The notes: generated by a model from the sequence alone, not told the origin. DNA of 64,000 nucleotides from Strongylocentrotus droebachiensis (GCA_035222895.1 JAVYIG010000705.1:62001-126000); one strand, 5' to 3'; numbered from the stretch's first letter, positions 1 to 11,439 are shown. Made by a program: numbers and translations.

Positions 1-16
1 ACAGCACAAGGCAACA

Positions 17-2047
17 ATGGGAAATGTCATGAGAAGGAGATATGCCAATCCTCATTTCAGACAACAGCACAAGGCAACCATTAGAAAAAGATATGCCAAT
101 CCACATTTCAGACAACAGCACAAAACATTAATGAAGAGTGTGTCGAAAAACAATTATAGTAATACAGAATTCAAACAGAAAAGGTCAATGTCCTTAAAAA
201 TGAAATACAGAAGAATCGATAAGTACAGGCAAAATGTACACAAACGTAACTTGAAAAGAGCTGAACGTAATAAACTGAAAATGACCGATTTGCATAATGT
301 AATAAAGCACTTTCGACAAATTACTTGTGGTGGACCAGAATATGTGTGCTCTGTGTGTTTTAAAATTCTTTTCAAAAGCCAGGTAATGAAATGCATTAAA
401 AGCAAATATACGGACACTTCATGTATCAGTGACAAATATTTGCATATCTGTAATCCACAATGCACCCTAATATGTGAGATAAAAAAATCTGGTAGATCAT
501 TTTTATGGATTTGTTTCACCTGCCACAACAAATTACGAGCTGGAAAACTACCTGCAGAAGCAAATATAAACAATCTACAACTACATGATGTTCCGGAAGA
601 AATTGCACAGTTAAACAATTTAGAACAGCATTTAATTGGATTGCATATCCCTTTCATGAAATTGATGGCTTTGCCCAAAGGTGCTCAAAACGGAGTGCAT
701 GGTCCAGTGGTGTGTGTACCTTCAAACACAAATGAAACAGTGGAAATGTTGCCTAGACCAGAGACCGAAGACCAAACGATTCGTGTTAAATTGAAAAGGA
801 AATTGTCATACAAAAGCTATTACAAATACAAATATGTGAATAAATCTAAAGTGTTAAATGCACTACAGTACTTGAAAGAAAACAATAAGTGGTATTTTGA
901 TGTCACCATTGATAACGATTGGGAAAATTCCTTTTCACAGAATAATGACATACACGAAGACGATGTTGAAATAGAAGACTCAGCAATTGATGAACACATT
1001 TTGCCAAATGACCCAAACCCTGAGGAAAACAATCCTATCGACAGTTTACATGGTCAACCATTGCACAAAAACGATGTTGAAGATGATTCGGAAGAGCGGT
1101 TATGTGGGATTCAGTTAGATACATGTTTACAACCAGCAAATATTGGGCAGGAAATTTTAGATCAATGTTTTGATGAAATACTTTGTTGTGCTCCTTGTGA
1201 AGGAAACAGTCCTGTATCAATACTGAAAGATGAAAGCAATGAAGCAAAATGCTTTCCGTCATTATTTCCAAAGGGTCAGCCAACATTCCATGATGGTAGA
1301 AGTGAAAACATAACCTTGGGTCGTTATTTGCAAAATAGATTGATGCATGTGGATAACAGATTTGCTCAAAACACTGATTACATCTTTTATGCCCAGTATA
1401 TTTATGAAATGCAGCAAGTTTTGTCACAGGTTTCTATTGCATTAAGGCAGGGTTCAAACAAGAAGGATGATTTCTCTTGTATCACTGCATCCGATTTCAA
1501 AAATGCGGATAAAGTTTATGAAATACTAAAAGCGGACAAGGGGTACAGATTCTTGAAACAAATTCGTGGCACACCACCATACTGGCAAAATGCACAGAAA
1601 AATGTTCTCGCAATGGTTCGACAACTTGGTAAACCAACCTGGTTCGGTTCATTTTCTTCAGCTGATTTGAGATGGCCTGAAATAATGAATACACTACTCA
1701 GACAAACGGGCGATGCAAGAAAGATAGACGATTTAGATTGGGCAGACAAATGCAATCTTCTAAAATCAAATCCAGTTACTGTTGCTAGAATGTTTGATAA
1801 ACGATTTCACACTTTTTTGAAAAAAGTTATATTATCACCATCTAAACCTATTGGTAACGTCATAGATTACTTTTATCGTATTGAATTTCAACAAAGGGGA
1901 TCACCTCATGTTCATATTTTGATATGGATTGAAAATGCACCGATATTAGGAGTTGATAAAGATGAAAATGTCGTACAGTTCATTGATAAGTACATTTCAT
2001 GCGAGAAGCCTACACTCTTAAAATGTTGGGTAAATTTAGTTGGGTAA
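17..2047 (+). CDS. Helitron replicase, N-terminal part (truncated)
   Basis: A 676-codon open frame. Helitron transposases combine an HUH rolling-circle endonuclease (Rep) with a C-terminal helicase. Seen here: basic N-terminal repeats built on YANPHFRQQHK (residues 1-40), a Cys-rich region (about 105-175) with several C-x2-C pairs, an acidic linker (about 300-380), then the Helitron-like N domain from about residue 440. The text RGTPPYWQNAQKN and the HUH motif RGSPHVHILIW (about 625-636) are typical of Helitron Rep. The frame ends about 40 residues after the HUH motif, where TTGGGTAA repeat DNA begins, so the Rep tyrosine region and the whole helicase are missing. The true start may lie upstream of the window, because the repeats at the N-terminus run to its edge. 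I infer an inactive fragment of a plain DNA transposon. Confidence 0.8.
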   Translation: MGNVMRRRYANPHFRQQHKATIRKRYANPHFRQQHKTLMKSVSKNNYSNTEFKQKRSMSLKMKYRRIDKYRQNVHKRNLKRAERNKLKMTDLHNVIKHFRQITCGGPEYVCSVCFKILFKSQVMKCIKSKYTDTSCISDKYLHICNPQCTLICEIKKSGRSFLWICFTCHNKLRAGKLPAEANINNLQLHDVPEEIAQLNNLEQHLIGLHIPFMKLMALPKGAQNGVHGPVVCVPSNTNETVEMLPRPETEDQTIRVKLKRKLSYKSYYKYKYVNKSKVLNALQYLKENNKWYFDVTIDNDWENSFSQNNDIHEDDVEIEDSAIDEHILPNDPNPEENNPIDSLHGQPLHKNDVEDDSEERLCGIQLDTCLQPANIGQEILDQCFDEILCCAPCEGNSPVSILKDESNEAKCFPSLFPKGQPTFHDGRSENITLGRYLQNRLMHVDNRFAQNTDYIFYAQYIYEMQQVLSQVSIALRQGSNKKDDFSCITASDFKNADKVYEILKADKGYRFLKQIRGTPPYWQNAQKNVLAMVRQLGKPTWFGSFSSADLRWPEIMNTLLRQTGDARKIDDLDWADKCNLLKSNPVTVARMFDKRFHTFLKKVILSPSKPIGNVIDYFYRIEFQQRGSPHVHILIWIENAPILGVDKDENVVQFIDKYISCEKPTLLKCWVNLVG

Positions 2048-3480
2048 TTGTTGGTTGGTTAAAAAAATTCGTTATTCTGGGCTATTATTACCCATTTAAG
2101 CATTTAAGTGTTTTAACCAATATTGGGCAATTATTTTTACTTAATTATTGGGCGGATATTTACCAACAGTATTGGTAAATGAGGGTTGGGAACCAGTTGC
2201 CCCGTAGTTGTGTAATTTTGCCACATTTCCTTTGCGAGTTGGGTAAATTTTGTTGGGCAACTGATGGTTGGGTAGAAATTCGCCTAGAAATTTACCAACA
2301 TTATTTTGCAAATTAGGATTGAGTAATTTTTGCCTGTAGTTGTGTAATTTTGGCACATTCCCACAGCGAGTTGGGTAAATTTCGTTGGGCAACTGATGGT
2401 TGGTCGAGAAATCGTTTCCAAAGTTGGGTAATTTTTATCCCAATCTATTTCAGGGCATTATATTTACCCAATTATTATACATTTAGCAACAACATCGTTC
2501 CAAGGAGTTGAGAGCAATTTACCAAGTAGTTGGGTAATTGTTAGATGCTGAGGAATATTACTCATCACCACTTACCCAATTTGACTTTGCTCAAATTTTG
2601 TTTGCTCATATTTGGGTAATAATTGACCACCGCCTCTTACCCAATTTTACTTTGCTCAAATTTTTGTTTGCTCATATATTGGGTAATAAATGACCACCGC
2701 CTCTTACCCAATTTTACTTTGCTCAAATTTTTGTTTGCTCATATATTGGGTAATAATTGACCACCGCCTCTTACCCAATTTTACTTTGCCCAAATTTTTG
2801 TTTGCTCATATTTATGCTGAGTAATAATTACCCATCACCACTTACCCAATTTTACTTTGCTCAAATTTTTGTTTGCTCATATATTGGGTAATAAATGACC
2901 ACCGCCTCTTACCCAATTTTACTTTGCCCAAATTTTTGTTTGCTCTTATGCTGAGTAATAATTACCCATCACCACTTACCCAATTTTACTTTGCTCAAAT
3001 TTTTGTTTGCTCATATATTGGGTAATAAATGACCACCGCCTCTTACCCAATTTTACTTTGCCCAAATTTTTGTTTGCTCATATGCTGAGTAATAATTACC
3101 CATCACCACTTACCCAATTTTACTTTGCTCAAATTGTGTTTGCGCATAATTGGGTAATAATTGACCACCGCCTCTTACCCAATTTTACTTTGCTCAAATT
3201 TGTGTTTGCTCATATGCTGAGTAATAATTACCCATCACCACTTACCCGATTTTACTTTGCTCAAATTTTTGTTTGCTCATAATTGGGTAATAATTGACCA
3301 CCGCCCCTTACCCAATTTATTTTGCCCATATTTGTGTTTGCTCATATGCTGAGTAATAATTACCCATCACCACTTACCCAATTTCACTTTGCGCCTTTTT
3401 TTTGTTTGCTTATATAGGGTAGTAATTGACCACCGCCTTTTACCAAATATATTTAGCTCAATTTTCTTTAGCTCACAATA
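2023..3480. repeat. TTGGGTAA/TTACCCAA satellite with ~67-bp tandem units
   Basis: The first half (2023-2560) is scattered TTGGGTAA and TTACCCAA words, which are reverse complements of each other. From about 2560 to 3460 the sequence becomes a tandem array of roughly 62-67-bp units (TTACCCAATTTTACTTTGC followed by a TTTGTTTGCTCATA segment). Two unit types alternate: one ends in GACCACCGCC, the other in TTACCCATCACCAC, which gives a higher-order dimer. The array begins inside the Helitron frame. No protein is likely; short open frames here are by-products of the repeat. Confidence 0.85.
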
Positions 3481-4019
3481 TGCTGTGTAAATATTGCTAT
3501 GAAAAATTGAAATTATCTCTCCTGTAATTGTAACCATTTACTTCTATTTTAAAATTATAATAACAGAGTGTTGAAGCGACGATGAATTTGTGCGAGTTTG
3601 ATGCTGAAAGAGTCCAAGATTTATCTTTTGTGAAAACTGAGCCATCTTAACCATGTAGGCCTATAATCTACGTAAGTAATGATCATGGAACGTACAGGCA
3701 CGCTATCATCGTCAATTACGCGCATGCGTAAATGGCAGTGGAAACCTTCGATGGGGACTAGACTTTACGTTTAACCAGACTTGGGTAAAGTTTGCCTGGT
3801 ATTGGTCTTGGGGTAGCGCGCACATGGCCTGGTCGCTCGCGATCAGCATGCCATGCGCAGTACTATTTCTATTTACTCGGTATAGCCTAGCCGGCGCGGC
3901 CGGGAGCTCGAGCTAGCTATATGATACACCAACGTAACTAGCAGCCTGTACGTACGTACGTACGTACGTATATACGCATCATATCGGAGTCTTGCATGCT
4001 AGAGCCTGAGGGTCTAAAA
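3481..4019 (+). promoter_or_regulatory. Putative promoter / 5' UTR of the SAM-domain gene
   Basis: This stretch differs from its AT-rich surroundings. About 3690-3990 is GC- and CpG-richer (GCGCGCAC, GGCGCGGCCGGGAGC) and includes a short (TACG)n run near 3950. It lies directly upstream of an ATG with a good splice-bounded first exon. I see no convincing TATA box, so promoter identity is inference from composition and position. Confidence 0.35.
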
Positions 4020-7000
4020 ATGGAGCTCGACAACTGCTGCGGAGATAGTTCAAGTGAAGATGGGTTCATAGACCCTCTCACCAAAATCGTTCAAAGGTGG
4101 GGATGTCCGTCAGTGTTAAAGATACTAGAAGGTACGTTCACATCTTATTGAGATTAGAAGTTTAGAACATGATCAACAGGTACTTGCTGTAGACTTGTTC
4201 CCATATCCATAACACATGGGCAACATGTAGACTAGTTCTATATGCCTCAGCAATGGTTAATGAATACGCTTCAATTCAATTGGTCTATTAAACTTTGCCT
4301 CAAATTTGCTCTTTTAATGCATTTTTTACTAATCCAAACTAATATTTGATTGATATAGATATCAAATTCAAATTGTACTGTTTCCATGAATTTTAGATCA
4401 CAAATGAATATTTAAAAATATTTTGTTCAAGATTTTACAAAACCCAAAGGCCAAAACCCGGATTTCTGTGCTGTTTCCTGCTACAATACATACATAACAC
4501 AATACCCTCCATTTTCTATGGATCATGGGTTGTATGGGGTCCAATCACAGAACTCTTAAATACGTATTTAAGAGTTCTGTGGGTCCAATACATTGGACCA
4601 CATACTTGTAGGTGTGTACCCAGATAGTATTACAGTACGTGGGACTGGTGTAATTTTGAACAATTATCTCTGTTATCTGAAATTGGTATTACTATAGGTC
4701 TACTAGATCTAGTCTAGGTCTAGATCTAGATCTAGGCCTACTTATATTTAATAATCAACACTGTACTGAATGATTCATCAGAAAATTGAAGTTGTCAAAT
4801 AATGTACAATTTTATGAACATTATTTTGTGGAAGATCATCTTTCATTTTCCTGTAGATCTAGAAGTCTAGATTTCAAAAAGTGAGACAATTTGTCTTGCC
4901 CATTGCCATGTTAAGGATTTTGCCCTTTCATTTTCTACAGGACTTTGAAATCCAAACACTCTAAAAAAATGTTGGGCAAGTGCCCAATTTTTACCCAACA
5001 TGAGGGCACTTATGTGTCCGACTAACTATTGGGTAAATTAAAGATTTTGCATGATTTACCCAGTGTTGGATGAAAAGAAATTACCCAACTTTTAACCAAC
5101 AAAATTTACCCCAATAGGAAATTCACCCAATTCTCACCATAATGTGTAGTATATTCGACACTAGTTGGGCAAATTATTTCATCAGTAACTACATGGTTGG
5201 TAGAAAATAACCCAATTATTGGACAAAAATGACCAACTTTAATTTGCCCAAAAATATTACCCAATTATTTCATCGGTAACTACATGGTTGGTAGAAAATA
5301 ACCCAATTGTTGGACAAAATTTGCCCAACATCAGTTTTACCAAGTAACACCTACCCAACTTATTTCTGACCTTTTATTAGGTAACTTCATACAGTAAATG
5401 GTTGGGAGAAATTATTTGACAAAAACGCGCCAAACTTTGATTTGCCCAGTAACATCTGCCTAACTTTGTTTTACAGAGCATAGACTCTACATCCTCTTGG
5501 TTTTAAATGGGGCTATTAATTATGTGCTATTGCGATATTCCTTGTCACAACTAAAAGGCAGTTGACCCACATTTTAGCCCATATTAATAGCCTAATTCAA
5601 AACCAAGAGGCTGTGGTGGTTTTCGAAATTGCAGTGACCTCGCCGTAGTACACGAATGGGCACAATTTTTAACATGGGTACATTTTTTCTCATTTAAAAA
5701 AAATCTTTTTCTGAAAATAATTTTTAAATATGGAAAAATTACAGATGCTTAAGCCACCAAATTATGCCCACAAAATTGTACACTATTTTACTACATGTCC
5801 AGATTTCAATGAAATCATTAGAACCGATGGACGGATTACCATCCAAACTTGGGACATGTACATGTATCTTGCAAGTTGCAAAGCCAACGAACTGATTCGA
5901 TTTTGGGATGGAGGTGCACATGGAGGAAGGACATTCGTTAGTACAGGATTAACTGTCCTATTTTGCTTCATATCAGTGAAATGTTCCAGCACATGCATTT
6001 TTTTTAATGTTTCACACCACTGAACAATAAGCTGTACAAAAGAATTATTAAACACCACAAATTATCTTTTCTAGGATAAACAATTGTCAGTTGCCTCTAT
6101 TCAAGGTAACACACTATAATTTATATATGGTTGTATGGTACTGTAAGTGGCCTGTGAAAGGCTTGAGTGCTAGACTTTTTGAGAAACCCTGGTCAGATAA
6201 AGCTAGGTTATTTGTCATACTAAAGCTGAGAAACATGGCTACTAATGCAGACAATATCATGGCAGCCGCAAAAGGTTGAAAAAAAAAAATTACCGGTATG
6301 CAGTTTAAAGTTGAAGTAATAGGCATGACAGTGCACATGGAGAAGACATATGATTATCAATGAATTAGTAATGTTAATTAACCAATCAGCATACATTGAC
6401 CTCTATGCTAACTCTCAAATCATTCTGATTCATTTGGTAAGTTGAATGACTTTCTTTGAAATCAAATTCATTGATGATGCAACTAATCTTTATACTTTAA
6501 ATAGGCCCCTACATTGTTAAAAATTAGGCACAATTTGACTAAACTAAGGTGATTACTAGTATGACTTTAGAAAAGGTTTCCATTCTTAATTTGATTGTGT
6601 GGATGTTAGTAACATCACCTGAAAATAAATAGCAATTAGTTGATACAATTCGCTAGTATGATCTAAAAGTAAGTTTTCTATACGAAGACCAAATTTTCGA
6701 GAAAATCGCATTTGAAAATTCAGATTTTCATAGACCCTTGTGGAATAAGAAAACATTGATTATGCGATTTATTCAAAATGGAAGATATTTTAGCTGGAAC
6801 ATGAGCAAATGTTTACAGCTTATCATTATCTAAAACATATACTTTTGTTTAATTTGCGCAACCATACGTGTGTTTGTGGTATTATATGAAAACAATCAGT
6901 TTATGCTGCACTAAGCCTTATTTATCAATCTCTCCCTCTTCTTCTCCAGATAATGAAGTTGATGTGGAAACCCTTCCCCTTCTAAGTGAAAGTATAATCA

Positions 7001-7903
7001 CATCCTTCATACCCAAGATTGGACCTCGATTGAAGTTTCTCGCTGGGTGGCGTGCAGAGGTAGGCCCTAGATGTGGCACAATATCTCACTATGGATAGTT
7101 ACAGATGCTTTCAGTGTCTTGATTTAATTAGGGGGGATATTTCTTGCCTATTCCATCATTTAAAATACACACATACAACAACCAGGGGAAAAAATGTAAG
7201 TATAACATGCATGCAAGGGGCATGTAGACTAACATTTCGTACATTATCGGATATAGAAAACATCTCATTTCAAAGCACGCTGCACGGATAAAGACGTCAA
7301 GCACAACTACAAAAGCAGTTCCAGATCACCAAAGTGAAACCTGTTATGAAGGATCTGTTCTAGGAAAGAATAACAACACTGAAGGGAATTTGGAACAACT
7401 GCACCAGGAAAAGGCATTGTTTGTTGGAGAAAGCAGTGAGCAGGAAGATGTCTCTTTTGAAACGCAAACAGAGAGACTACCTGATATTGCAGCAAAGTTT
7501 GTAGCAGAACTCAGGGCAAGGACTAATGTGCCTGCTTCACACACCAACAAGGTCATTCAAACCGCACAAGATTTGGTTATTTCTGTGTTACAAACTGTGC
7601 AACAGGATGTGATGGATATCTTAAGTGAGCCACAATATGCAGCTAACAGTGAGCTGAGATCTGATATACAAGATGTATTCGAGAATTCAAAGAATCCATT
7701 TTCAGAGCTCATGTCAGATACTCAACAGAAAAAATATTTCTCTGAGAAAGGTGATTTCATTCAGCCTTGTGAGGTGTTGTTGGGAACTTGCTTAAAACCA
7801 AAAATTGATCAAAAGACAGGTGATCCACTGCAAAGCACACAAAAAGAAACCTTTCAATATATACCACTAGCTGACACTATTAAACAATACTTAGAGCGAC
7901 CAG
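4020..7903 (+). CDS. SAM-domain / C2H2 zinc-finger protein gene, 5' part
   Basis: Exon 1 is 4020-4131 (37 codons plus one base, donor GGTACG). Exon 2 is 6950-7059 (acceptor CTTCTCCAG, donor GTAGGC). Joined in phase they give the run WGCPSVLKILEDNEVDVETL, followed by SFIPKIGPRLKFL, which reads as a SAM (sterile alpha motif) domain. A further coding segment (about 7091-7903) has a C2H2-like start (YRCFQC...HHLKYTH), a second C-x4-C...H-x4-H finger, then about 190 acidic residues up to the assembly gap. Within the second finger (about 7260) one base seems to be missing, so its cysteines and histidines lie in different frames. I could not find a phase-compatible acceptor joining exon 2 to this segment, so it may be a separate transcript or an older copy. 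I recall similar SAM plus zinc-finger proteins as expanded families in fish and marine invertebrates, of unknown function and possibly transposon-derived. Confidence 0.5.
4547..4580. repeat. 34-bp perfect palindrome
   Basis: The 17-base arm ACAGAACTCTTAAATAC is followed immediately by its exact reverse complement. A weaker outer inverted repeat (GGTCCAAT ... ATTGGACC) surrounds it. It lies in the first intron of the SAM-domain gene and is probably a small foldback element. Confidence 0.7.
4958..5462. repeat. Second block of TTGGGTAA-type repeat
   Basis: Words such as TGTTGGGCAAG, TTACCCAAC and TTGGTAGAAAATAACCCAAT recur in both orientations, and one sub-unit (TTTCATCGGTAACTACATGG and its near copy) occurs twice about 86 bp apart. 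It is related to the block at 2023-3480 but not a clean tandem array. It sits in the SAM gene intron. Confidence 0.65.
5493..5610. mobile_element. Hairpin MITE
   Basis: Arms CCTCTTGGTTTT...GGCTATTAAT and ATTAATAGCC...AAAACCAAGAGG are inverted copies around a loop of about 60 bases. It has no coding capacity. The size and symmetry suit a non-autonomous DNA transposon. Confidence 0.65.
5730..6023 (+). CDS. Hypothetical 97-aa open frame (possible exon)
   Basis: The first 70 residues have balanced, protein-like composition (NYAHKIVHYFTTCPDFNEII, then ELIRFWDGGAHGGR), unlike the low-complexity frames nearby. It lies inside the intron between the two SAM exons, so it could be an unrecognised exon or part of an old insertion. 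I recognise no domain. The tail after FVSTG looks non-coding. From 6024 to 6949 I see nothing further. Confidence 0.2.
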   Translation: MEKLQMLKPPNYAHKIVHYFTTCPDFNEIIRTDGRITIQTWDMYMYLASCKANELIRFWDGGAHGGRTFVSTGLTVLFCFISVKCSSTCIFFNVSHH

Positions 7904-8103
7904 NNNNNNNNNNNNNNNNNNNNNNNNNNNNNNNNNNNNNNNNNNNNNNNNNNNNNNNNNNNNNNNNNNNNNNNNNNNNNNNNNNNNNNNNNNNNNNNNN
8001 NNNNNNNNNNNNNNNNNNNNNNNNNNNNNNNNNNNNNNNNNNNNNNNNNNNNNNNNNNNNNNNNNNNNNNNNNNNNNNNNNNNNNNNNNNNNNNNNNNNN
8101 NNN
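7904..8103. other. Assembly gap (200 N)
   Basis: A run of exactly 200 N, the usual placeholder for a gap of unknown size. The zinc-finger gene enters it and a different gag-like frame leaves it. Open frames that cross it are artefacts. Confidence 1.
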
Positions 8104-9360
8104 CCCAAATCCAGGCAGAGGCCAGCAAGCCGTGTGGGACGGAGTGCAGGAGTGACACAGGATGATGCTCCACAGCTATCCGGTGTAGCGAGGGGTCGCA
8201 GGAGAGGCCGATCACGCGGATCCACGAAGTCGAAGCACGATGAAGGGGTTTCGGCATCAACGGCCGGATTAATCAGGCTAATCCCTGTCGGCGATGGCAA
8301 GGGAAGCAGTGGTCGTCAACCTGGTGACGGGGAAGGCAGATTTCGACCCGGTGAGTCGTGGCCGCTGTTTTTAGAAAATGCACCATTAAAGGTAATACAA
8401 AGTTTTGGAAAATTTTGAAAATTGGGTGGATAGTGAATCTTTAAAATTTTGTTATATTTGGATGCCACTGTGGATGTATTATAGGCACTAAAAAAATTAG
8501 CCCCTAAAACACTTCTGTTTTCGAGAAAAATTGAATATAAAAATTTACCGGTGCTCCCGGTAAATTTTGATAAATTTGAAATAGCGCCTATGGCCGTACA
8601 ATGGTAGCTGCGACCATGAACATCTCATAATATGTAGTTGTGATATATAATTTCCAAACGGGAATAGCTAATCGGTCGATTTTAGTCAAGAAACATTGTT
8701 TCATAGCTAAATTAATATCTTGACCTTGAGAGGGAGTTATAAAACATAAAGAGTTTATTATTTATAATTTCATAACTTTAGACTCGATTTCAACCGCGAC
8801 AACGATCAATGAATATTGTAGGAACGCATATGCTTCCGAAATTGTTAATTTGAACCAAATTCATGACCCCATACCAAAACTTTGTAATACCTTTAAAGGG
8901 TCGGGAGGGAATGGGCGTTTTATCGCCTGATGACCCGTTTACCGCCCATCCAGCGGAGGCTTCTTCCCCTCCTGTTCTAAACACCACTACCCATCTCCCT
9001 CAGCCAGGTCTGCATTACATGCGGCAAGGCATTAGTGAGGAGCTAGGCTCCATCGTCCCTCAAGCATTGCGCGATCGAATTTGGAAGGGGGGGGGGGGGG
9101 GATTTATTGAGCTAGGGCATATGCTCAAAGAGGGTTACAATATGTCAATACGGCAGCCAGCCCTTCCGGGTGGGTGGAGCTCGGGTCAGCGCCAAGGAGC
9201 GGGATCGGCCACTAGCCGCCGTCAAACATGGCCAGGCTTCTGCTTTGCTTTTAATGCAGCCGGAAAATGTATCAAAGGGAAACGTTGCCAATACATGCAT
9301 AAATGCATTAAATGTGAAGCCGTCTCATAACTTAACGGCTTATTGCCAAAATTGTGGGAT
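8104..9360 (+). mobile_element. Fossil gag-like CCCH zinc-finger element, broken
   Basis: Two pieces of one gag-like frame flank a MITE. The first (8104-8389) is rich in Arg, Gly and Ser. The second (8893-9360) carries LGSIVPQALRDRIWKG and a CCCH finger with C-x8-C-x5-C-x3-H spacing, followed by a C-x2-C pair. This layout (a short helical motif, then CCCH, then C-x2-C) is what I associate with gag-like proteins of tyrosine-recombinase retroelements (DIRS/Ngaro kin) in aquatic animals. No integrase, recombinase or reverse transcriptase is visible, and the left side is cut by the gap. It is treated as a dead fragment of moderate to old age. Confidence 0.45.
8390..8892. mobile_element. 503-bp MITE with TTAA target duplication (copy 1)
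   Basis: The left end AGGTAATACAAAGTTTTGG and the inverted right end AGGTATTACAAAGTTTTGG match at 18 of 19 positions. Both are flanked by TTAA (8386-8389 and 8893-8896). TTAA duplication is typical of piggyBac and Kolobok transposons; the AGG terminus does not look like piggyBac (CCC). There is no coding capacity, so this is a non-autonomous element. It is inserted into the gag-like fossil. A second copy lies at 19868. Confidence 0.85.
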
Positions 9361-9485
9361 TTTTTTTTATTTTCATAAGATAGGAACATAAACGAAAGAC
9401 AGGTAAAAACAAACAAACCCCAACAATTGTATTTACAGTTCAAATTAATCCTTTTAATTCTTACTTATTTATTCGATGTTAAAAG

Positions 9486-10826
9486 CAATGACCACCCGGA
9501 AGCCTATGGCAACCAGCAGGAAACCCTTCACAACCAGCGTGAAACCGATGAGGACCACCACGAACGCAACGATGATCTTGATGACGATGTCGAAGATGGT
9601 TTCGAAGAGGTCATCGTCTTCACCATCTTCCCCGCCCACGCCCACTGAACCATGTGTGTCTGTGCCCAGTGTTATGGGTAATAAAGTAATTTAATGATTT
9701 ATCGTAATGATAGTAAAGTATGATATTTAATTACGCTCATTCATCTAGATGTAGATCCTGCTATCTACAGATAATAATTCAAGATACAAAATTCATTGAA
9801 TTTATGGAATTCTTTTTATCATTTCGTCTTTCTTTCCCCCCCCCCTTTTTTTGTAGGATTGTCTGGTTCAACTTTGATAGTGGTGTTCATGATAAGTTTG
9901 AGTGTCAACGGCATCGTCCTCATTGTCCTCATCATTGTCCTCCTCTTTAAACTTCTTGTGTTCATCAAACGAAAGAAAGAAAAGTGAGTGAAGATGAATA
10001 TAATATGCACCGTAATATATTGGTGAAGGCTCTTAGCTCTCATACGAGAAGTTCAGGGCCCCATTTCACAAAACTTGTCATCAGTGACAAATTACAGTTT
10101 TTGTTATAAGCTACTGAAATCCTTGCTTCTTATTGGTGATCAGTAGATTTGTCACTGATTTTTTATAATTTGTCATTGAAAAAAGGCTTTGTGAAACGGG
10201 TCCCTGGGCTCGATACTTGTTCACACTTGTTTCTCTCCACCTAGGTGTATTAAAAAATTGGTACCTGGCGATGCTGGGGAGATAATATCACTGATAATAA
10301 TGAAAATGATAATAATAATATTGATAATATGAACAATAGTGATAATAACAATATTAATAATAAGTTTATTTTAAATGATGCCTTAGCATCAATAACAAAA
10401 ACAAAAACAATATTTAAATTGATTGGCTGATTTTTTTTTTTTGTATACCTAATATCAGACAGGCCTAATATTTCTTTCAACCACAATGCCTTCGACTTGG
10501 GCAATGTGATTAGTCTCTTAATACTCTGAAAGCCGGTCAATATTACATAAATATTACTTTTTTGTTTTCCGTATATCTTCAGGAAAGGTGCAGCAATGAA
10601 CTCCAGAACAGCCCACAGTGAGAATCGCCAAACCAATCATACAGAAGATGATCAACAAAATGAAAATATACAAGAATACCATGATATATCCGTGAACCAT
10701 GAATATTATGATGCCTCCGCCGCCGCCGAAAATGATCATTGCTACGCGGAGATTCCTGCCGGGAACGAGCAATATGTTCCATTCAGATTGGCACAAGTGA
10801 AGTTTTACAGATCAGAGGATGAATGA
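9486..10826 (+). CDS. Gene A: stalk, transmembrane and tail exons of a MAM/ITIM-family receptor (5' part missing)
   Basis: Three exons in matching phase: stalk 9486-9677 (acceptor AAAAG, donor GTAATA, phase 1), membrane 9857-9983 (acceptor TTTTGTAG, donor GTGAGT, phase 2), tail 10583-10826 ending in TGA. The stalk is rich in Thr, Ser, Pro and Lys (TTRKPMATSRKPFTT; SSSSPSSPPTPTEP), which suggests O-glycosylation. The membrane exon encodes a helix of about 30 residues (SLSVNGIVLIVLIIVLLFKL) followed by KRKKEK, a typical stop-transfer. The 81-codon tail has tyrosines in YHDI, YYDA, YAEI, YVPF and YRSE contexts, none a strict ITIM. No signal peptide or MAM exon is visible upstream, where there is mobile DNA, so this is a 3' remnant or depends on distant exons. 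The same exon phases in genes B and C support the assignment. An AATAAA lies at 11012. Confidence 0.6.
10054..10207. mobile_element. MITE in gene A intron
   Basis: The ends CAGGGCCCCATTTCACAAA and, inverted, CAGGGACCCGTTTCACAAA match closely, with internal inverted CAGTGACAAAT segments. It is about 154 bp and non-coding. The CAGGG terminus resembles hAT-type MITEs. Confidence 0.65.
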
Positions 10827-11439
10827 CTAAACTAGCGAATCACGCAGAACTTTGGAAATGATCTAGTGATAACCAAAACATTTATAAAGACAGAAAAGCC
10901 TAGGTAGGGTGTGGACACATTATATCTCAGATTGATTTGAAGTACCCCAAATTAGTTCTCTGACAAGCGAAATTCCGAGACAGCACCCGTGCAAGCAAAA
11001 ATATGTTTCTAAATAAACAAATAATCATACTTATTATGATAATAACGATAAAAACAACCACAATAATAATACAAATACTTCAACTACTACGTCTACTACT
11101 ACTAATAATGATAATCATTTCCAAAGATCTTGCGTGATTAATAATAACAAGAAGACCAACAACAATAAAAATGGGGGATAATAAAAATTTAAAATAATAA
11201 CAATTATAATAATAATAACGATAATAAAAGGTGTTAGGACGATCATTATTTGGAGTCGGTGTTCATTGCTGTCAACGAAACTTAGTTACACTGAGTCTTG
11301 AGTAGAGTAGTCCATAGAATTACAAAACGTTCTAGAGTTTATTCGTCTGTATACTCTTGACTTGATTTTATTTAATTTTACATTTAAACGATCAAGTTAC
11401 GTTATAGTGTCTTCAATCTTTTCCGAACTATACACATTT
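10827..11439. other. Convergent 3' intergenic region with microsatellites
   Basis: Genes A (+) and B (-) converge here. About 11025-11235 is ATA/ACA/GAT-rich microsatellite. AATAAA at 11012 suits gene A, and its complement TTTATT at 11338-11343 could serve gene B. No gene is seen. Confidence 0.5.
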
